Source of the DNA: Myxococcota bacterium
GTDB lineage: Bacteria > Myxococcota_A > Polyangia > Fen-1088
Length of the DNA stretch: 34,258 nucleotides
Reading direction: 5' to 3'
NCBI GenBank assembly: GCA_025934105.1
Contig: JAICYS010000030.1
Span: forward strand, 1 to 34,258
Part shown: piece after piece, positions 31,628 through 34,258 of the stretch
Layout of the letters: every line of letters begins with the position of its first letter
Position numbering within the stretch: the first letter of the stretch is position 1
Made by a program: the position numbers and the translations under genes
Notes under the pieces: generated by a model
Databases searched by the model: none
Told to the model about the DNA's origin: nothing
Seen by the model: only the letters and a program-made list of their open reading frames with translations

Positions 31628-31718
31628 ATGTCCGCATAGCAATCGCTAGAATAGCTAGTGGTTACAGCTACATATGCGGCATCGCGGGCGCAAAAAGTCC
31701 GCTTAAATGTCCGCATAG
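31628..31718. repeat. Cluster of TCCGCATA repeats in an AT-richer patch
   Basis: ATGTCCGCATAG occurs as an exact 12-bp direct repeat at 31628-31639 and 31707-31718. An inverted near-copy (GATGCCGCATATG on the other strand) lies at about 31671-31683, and a partial copy, AGTCCGCTTAA, at 31696-31706. Between them is a small inverted repeat GCTA-GAA-TAGC (31645-31655). The patch is clearly lower in GC than its surroundings. Such arrays are typical of recombinase, partition or regulator binding sites; none of these proteins is encoded in the window, so the role is unknown. It marks the left side of the ThrRS/toxin island. Confidence 0.6.
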
Positions 31719-32019
31719 AAGTCCTGGGGGAAGCGAACCTCGGTTCCCTGGAGGGTATCGACGGCGTTTGCCCTGAAGATCTCTGCCACGGCTACGGACC
31801 TGCGCGGTGCCGGTACCCTCGCGGGTATGGAATGGAAGGTATGAGCGCTTCCGCCGCGCTGGTCGAGCTCGTGCGTGAGGTCGCGATCCGTCTATTGGGG
31901 ACGGGCTCCGAGCAATCGTCGCGGGCCACAAGAGATCCAGAGTCTGGCTGGCCGCGGCGAAACACCGGATCCGGCACGCGCTGGACCCGATACGCGCAGC
32001 GCGATACTCTTAGGTCTCT
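31719..32019 (+). other. Region upstream of the Thr leader, with weak promoter and a doubtful small frame
   Basis: A 60-codon frame (31841-32023) has its stop overlapping the leader's GTG start, but the second half reads as Arg/Gly/Thr-rich filler and the ribosome-binding site is badly spaced, so it is not called. A small hairpin TACCC-TCGC-GGGTA sits at 31814-31827. A possible promoter is TGGACC (31982-31987), 17-bp spacer, TACTCT (32005-32010), which would start transcription just before the leader peptide. Confidence 0.3.
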
Positions 32020-32088
32020 GTGATCGCGCGTAAGACCACCACGACGACCACCACCCGCCTCGGCGGGGCCGTCGTCGTGCGTCTCTGA
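32020..32088 (+). CDS. Threonine-rich leader peptide (7 consecutive Thr codons), attenuator of the ThrRS gene
   Basis: Encodes 22 residues from the GTG at 32020 to TGA 32086-32088, with a short TAGG 5 nt upstream. It starts MIARK, then seven threonine codons in a row (32035-32055: ACC ACC ACG ACG ACC ACC ACC), then RLGGAVVVRL. It ends 84 nt before a threonyl-tRNA synthetase gene. Short peptides with runs of the regulated amino acid, placed before the matching biosynthetic or synthetase gene, are the hallmark of ribosome-mediated attenuation (as in thrL and pheM). The Thr run and the Val run at the end are also complementary to each other at RNA level, forming the first stem of the switch. Confidence 0.88.
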   Translation: MIARKTTTTTTTRLGGAVVVRL

Positions 32089-32172
32089 CGCGAGCACGAA
32101 CCGACAGAGGCCCCGCCGGCGAATCACCGGAGCGGGCCTCGAGGTCGTCTCCGGCACCACAAGGAGACGACC
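32040..32172 (+). promoter_or_regulatory. Multi-stem attenuator ending in a ribosome-site-sequestering hairpin
   Basis: Five pairings can be read. P: 32040-32048 with 32071-32079 (9 bp), plus inner 32054-32058 with 32063-32067. A: 32061-32070 with 32109-32118 (10 bp perfect). B: 32107-32113 with 32134-32140 (7 bp), plus inner CCGG 32116-32119 with 32127-32130. C: 32127-32132 with 32149-32154 (6 bp). D: GGTCGTCTCC 32143-32152 with GGAGACGACC 32163-32172 (10 bp perfect, loop 10 nt). Each shares bases with the next, so P excludes A, A excludes B, B excludes C and C excludes D. D covers the GGAG of the ThrRS gene and ends right at its ATG. A ribosome stalled on the Thr codons would open P, favouring A and C and leaving the start site free; a ribosome that finishes the leader favours B and D, closing it. 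No T-tract follows D, so control is probably of translation. Confidence 0.8.
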
Positions 32173-33366
32173 ATGGATTCCCTCGACCACAAGCAAATCG
32201 GACAGAAGCTGCGGCTGTTCCACCTCCAGGCGGAGGCGCCTGGAATGGTTTTCTGGCATCCCGCCGGTTTGGTCCTCGTTCACGCCATTGAGGACGCAAT
32301 CCGACGGCAGATCGCCGCGGACGGGTTTGTCGAGGTGAGAACCCCACAGCTCGTGCGACGTCCGATCTGGGAAGCGAGCGGGCACTGGGAGAACTTCGCG
32401 GGCCACATGTTCGCCTTCGGGGACGAAGGTCGCGAGGAGGCCTTGAAGCCCGTGAGCTGCCCGTGCCACATCGAGATCGTCGAGCGCCTGGCGCCTTCGT
32501 ACCGCGACCTCCCTATCCGGATCGCCGAGTTCGGCCTTGTCCATCGCGACGAGGACCAGGGTGCGCTGAATGGCCTCTTCAGGCTACGTCAGTTCACGCA
32601 GGACGACGGACACGTCTTCTGTGAGGAGGAGCAGATTGAAGAGGAGGTCGCGCGGTTCTGTCGCTCGCTCCGCGCGCTCTACGCCGCGTTCGGTCTCTCG
32701 TCCTTCTCGGTCTTCCTCTCGACGCGGCCAGCACGACGGGTGGGGAACGACGACCTGTGGGACAGGGCCGAGCTCGTGCTCGCCGCAGCCGCTCGAAGCG
32801 CCAACCTCGAGCCCGAGATCCAGGGAGGCGAGGGGGCCTTCTACGGCCCGAAGCTGGAGTTCTCGCTGCGGGACCGTCTGGGCCGTTCATGGCAGTGCGG
32901 GACGGTCCAGCTCGACTTCGTGATGGCCGAGCGCTTCGGTCTCTCATACATCGATTCGCTTGGCGGCAAGGCCAGGCCGGCGATGCTTCATCGGGCGATC
33001 CTCGGGTCGATCGAACGGTTTGTCGCGATTCTGCTGGAGCACCACCAGCTGGCGCTCCCCGGCTGGCTCGCCCCCGAGCAGGTGCGCGTGCTCCCCATCT
33101 CCGACGAGCAGGCACCCTATGCGAGGATGATCCTCGAAACGTTGCAGCGGCAGGGACTGCGCGCGTCTTTGGGACCGGGAGGCCAGACGCTGTCGCGGGC
33201 GATCGTCGATGCTCATGATGCCGGCGTGCCCTTGCTCGCCATTGTGGGTAAGCGCGAAGCCGCCGCATCCAAGGTGGCTCTGCGCGAGCGCGATGGTGCC
33301 CAGAGAGTCCTCACGCTCGACGCCGCTGCTGCGGAGCTGGGTATGCGGTCCAAGCCACCCGTGTGA
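32173..33366 (+). CDS. thrS: Short threonyl-tRNA synthetase lacking TGS and editing domains
   Basis: Encodes 397 residues from ATG 32173 with AGGAGA 6 nt upstream; ordinary bacterial ThrRS has ~640. The protein begins directly with the class II core (DHKQIGQKLRLF, then PGMVFWHPAG as motif 1), so the N-terminal TGS and editing domains are absent. Motif 2 is VHRDEDQGALNGLFRLRQFT and motif 3 MLHRAILGSIERF. The three active-site zinc ligands are conserved: Cys96, His147, His273. The C-terminal anticodon-binding domain starts WLAPEQVRVLPIS, but the loop that reads DLRNEKIGFKIRE in E. coli ThrRS is LGPGGQTLSRAIVD here. It should charge tRNA-Thr without proofreading; probably an accessory or stress-induced copy, as in antibiotic self-resistance synthetases. 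It is controlled by the Thr leader upstream. Confidence 0.92.
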   Translation: MDSLDHKQIGQKLRLFHLQAEAPGMVFWHPAGLVLVHAIEDAIRRQIAADGFVEVRTPQLVRRPIWEASGHWENFAGHMFAFGDEGREEALKPVSCPCHIEIVERLAPSYRDLPIRIAEFGLVHRDEDQGALNGLFRLRQFTQDDGHVFCEEEQIEEEVARFCRSLRALYAAFGLSSFSVFLSTRPARRVGNDDLWDRAELVLAAAARSANLEPEIQGGEGAFYGPKLEFSLRDRLGRSWQCGTVQLDFVMAERFGLSYIDSLGGKARPAMLHRAILGSIERFVAILLEHHQLALPGWLAPEQVRVLPISDEQAPYARMILETLQRQGLRASLGPGGQTLSRAIVDAHDAGVPLLAIVGKREAAASKVALRERDGAQRVLTLDAAAAELGMRSKPPV

Positions 33367-33399
33367 TTCGGCTGAGTCGCTAGGGTCTAATAAACATGA

Positions 33400-33434
33400 T
33401 TGCTAGTTATTGACATAACTGTCATTATCTAGCA
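33400..33434. promoter_or_regulatory. 34-bp near-palindrome with overlapping promoter before the toxin gene
   Basis: TGCTAGTTATTGACA (33401-33415), centre TAAC, then TGTCATTATCTAGCA (33420-33434): the arms match at 13 of 15 positions. It ends 3 bp before the toxin ATG. A promoter fits inside it: TTGCTA (33400-33405), 17-bp spacer, CATTAT (33423-33428), predicting a start of transcription near 33435 and a leaderless mRNA, consistent with the lack of a ribosome-binding site. AbiEi antitoxins repress their operons by binding inverted repeats at the promoter, so this is a good operator candidate; a recombination site is an alternative. Confidence 0.6.
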
Positions 33435-33437
33435 GTC

Positions 33438-34202
33438 ATGATTTCCTCCCCGAGCGAGGCCATCGAGGCCTTTCACCTGGCGTTCCTCGCCCAGCTGTCG
33501 AAGGACCCGAACAAGGTCGTCGTCAAAGGGGGCCAAAACCTCAGGCTCTTCTTCGAGAGCGTCCGGCACTCCGATGACCTCGACATGGACGTGTCCGTCA
33601 CGGCGCCCCAAACGCTGAAGAACAAGGTCAACAAGATCTTGGCTTCACCGCATTTCAGAAAGACGGTCCTGCTCTACGGCATTGAGATCGAGAAGGTCTC
33701 GATGCCTAAGCAAACCGACACCGTGCAGCGGTGGAAGCTGGAACTGAAGGTGAAGGGTCTGACCGACCCCGTGCATACGAAGATCGAGTTTTCTCGTCGA
33801 GAAACCGAGGCAAAGCCGAAGCTGGACCCTGTCGCCAAACCGATCGCCGACGCGTACGGGGCGAGCCCCTTCTCGGCCGCACACTACGATCTGGCCGAGA
33901 GCATCTCGCAGAAGATCTCAGCGCTGGCGGACCCTAAGCGAAACAAGACCCGCGACCTCTTCGACCTCGCCATGCTCGTCGAGCGCTACGTGACGGACGT
34001 CGGAGCGGTGACCACGTTGCACCCGCCAAAGGACCAGGCGCGCGACGCTCTCAAATTAGCTTCGGACATGACCTTCGACGCGTACAAGGCCGAGGTGCTG
34101 CCGTATCTCGCCAAGGCCAAGCGGAAGGAGCACGGGAGTCTCGAGAGCTGGGAAGGCAAGAGGGCGATCGTGATAGGCGCTCTGGAGATCTTCAGCCGAT
34201 GA
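33438..34202 (+). CDS. abiEii: Nucleotidyltransferase AbiEii/AbiGii-type toxin
   Basis: Encodes 254 residues. The nucleotidyltransferase signature is VVVKGGQNLRLFF (Gly31-Gly32) followed by RHSDDLDMDV with acidic residues Asp47, Asp49 and Asp51, then KIEFSRRE (Lys115, Glu117) and KTRDLFDLAMLVERY (the late RDxxDL motif). These are the four conserved blocks of AbiEii/MenT-type toxins. Members of this family stop growth as part of type IV-like toxin-antitoxin and phage-abortive systems; mycobacterial MenT enzymes add nucleotides to tRNA acceptor ends. The stop overlaps the next start (ATGA), so the partner may be downstream, whereas the classical abiE order has the antitoxin first. No antitoxin is seen upstream, where the ThrRS gene lies. 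Confidence 0.87.
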   Translation: MISSPSEAIEAFHLAFLAQLSKDPNKVVVKGGQNLRLFFESVRHSDDLDMDVSVTAPQTLKNKVNKILASPHFRKTVLLYGIEIEKVSMPKQTDTVQRWKLELKVKGLTDPVHTKIEFSRRETEAKPKLDPVAKPIADAYGASPFSAAHYDLAESISQKISALADPKRNKTRDLFDLAMLVERYVTDVGAVTTLHPPKDQARDALKLASDMTFDAYKAEVLPYLAKAKRKEHGSLESWEGKRAIVIGALEIFSR

Positions 34203-34258
34203 GCGCCGTCGATCTCACCTTGCTGCTCAAGAGCTACCCAGCCCCCGTCGTGACGACA
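34199..34258 (+). CDS. Start of a gene coupled to the toxin (possible antitoxin), cut by window end
   Basis: The ATG at 34199 overlaps the toxin's stop codon. Twenty codons are visible (MSAVDLTLLLKSYPAPVVTT) with no stop. The hydrophobic helix followed by VVTT is compatible with the winged-helix start of AbiEi-like antitoxins, but the fragment is too short to assign. The 4-nt overlap makes a shared operon with the toxin very likely. Confidence 0.6.
   Translation, partial: MSAVDLTLLLKSYPAPVVTT

Noticed and set aside
31628-31718. A CRISPR array
   Set aside because: Only two exact 12-bp repeats plus degenerate copies in different orientations; there are no regular spacers and no cas genes.
31841-32023. 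A 60-codon frame whose stop overlaps the leader start
   Set aside because: The ribosome-binding site is spaced wrongly and the C-terminal half reads as random Arg/Thr/Gly sequence.
32143-32172. The 10-bp stem before the ThrRS gene as a transcription terminator
   Set aside because: No T-tract follows and the stem ends at the start codon while covering the ribosome-binding site, so translation control fits better.
32020-32172. A T-box riboswitch for the ThrRS gene
   Set aside because: No T-box consensus bulge or stem I specifier arrangement is seen; the Thr-codon peptide explains the leader.

Overview
The DNA is very GC-rich, with tightly packed genes and strong G/C at third codon positions. 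Several secreted proteins are lipoproteins with a long Gly/Ser linker behind the lipobox (8055-8765, 28028-29089, and the linker at the start of the first gene). That style, together with polysaccharide-active lipoproteins, a hybrid sensor kinase and a TMTC-type TPR membrane protein, suggests a myxobacterium-like member of Myxococcota. This assignment is an inference; there is no rRNA or other marker gene in the window.

Layout. 1-1170: the end of a secreted family-8 glycosyl hydrolase. 1217-4466: a flavin oxidoreductase divergent from an AraC-type regulator, which is coupled to a HAD phosphatase. 4669-7144: an ABC-2 exporter (ATPase plus permease) and an FKBP/SlyD-like prolyl isomerase. 7138-13776: a Nei-type DNA glycosylase, a Cys-rich lipoprotein, a full-length Lhr helicase whose start codon cannot be found, and a YfcE-like phosphoesterase upstream of it. 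13834-18178: a hybrid histidine kinase and a large BNR/Asp-box lipoprotein. 18489-22848: minus-strand genes including pgk, a coupled Nudix hydrolase, an MmcQ/YjbR protein coupled to an unknown protein, a YdjM-like membrane protein and a secreted unknown. 22893-27215: small genes (VOC protein, glycine-zipper lipoprotein, frameshifted secreted protein, TauE/SafE permease, AraC regulator, hemerythrin-like protein) with gene remnants among them. 28028-31122: an SGNH esterase lipoprotein and a TMTC/TPR protein.

The right end (about 31600-34258) looks like an accessory island. It starts with an AT-richer stretch holding repeated TCCGCATA motifs. Next come a 22-residue leader peptide with seven consecutive Thr codons and a chain of mutually exclusive RNA stems ending in a perfect 10-bp stem that hides the ribosome-binding site of a short threonyl-tRNA synthetase. 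That synthetase has the catalytic and C-terminal domains but no TGS or editing domain, and its C-terminal loop differs from housekeeping enzymes. A 34-bp near-palindrome then overlaps the start region of an AbiEii-type nucleotidyltransferase toxin gene, which overlaps a further gene cut by the window end.

The most interesting system is this threonine-sensing leader plus editing-less ThrRS beside a toxin family some of whose members attack tRNA. The leader's pairing logic can be read directly from the sequence: stalling on Thr codons should free the synthetase start site. The functional link to the toxin is only a hypothesis.
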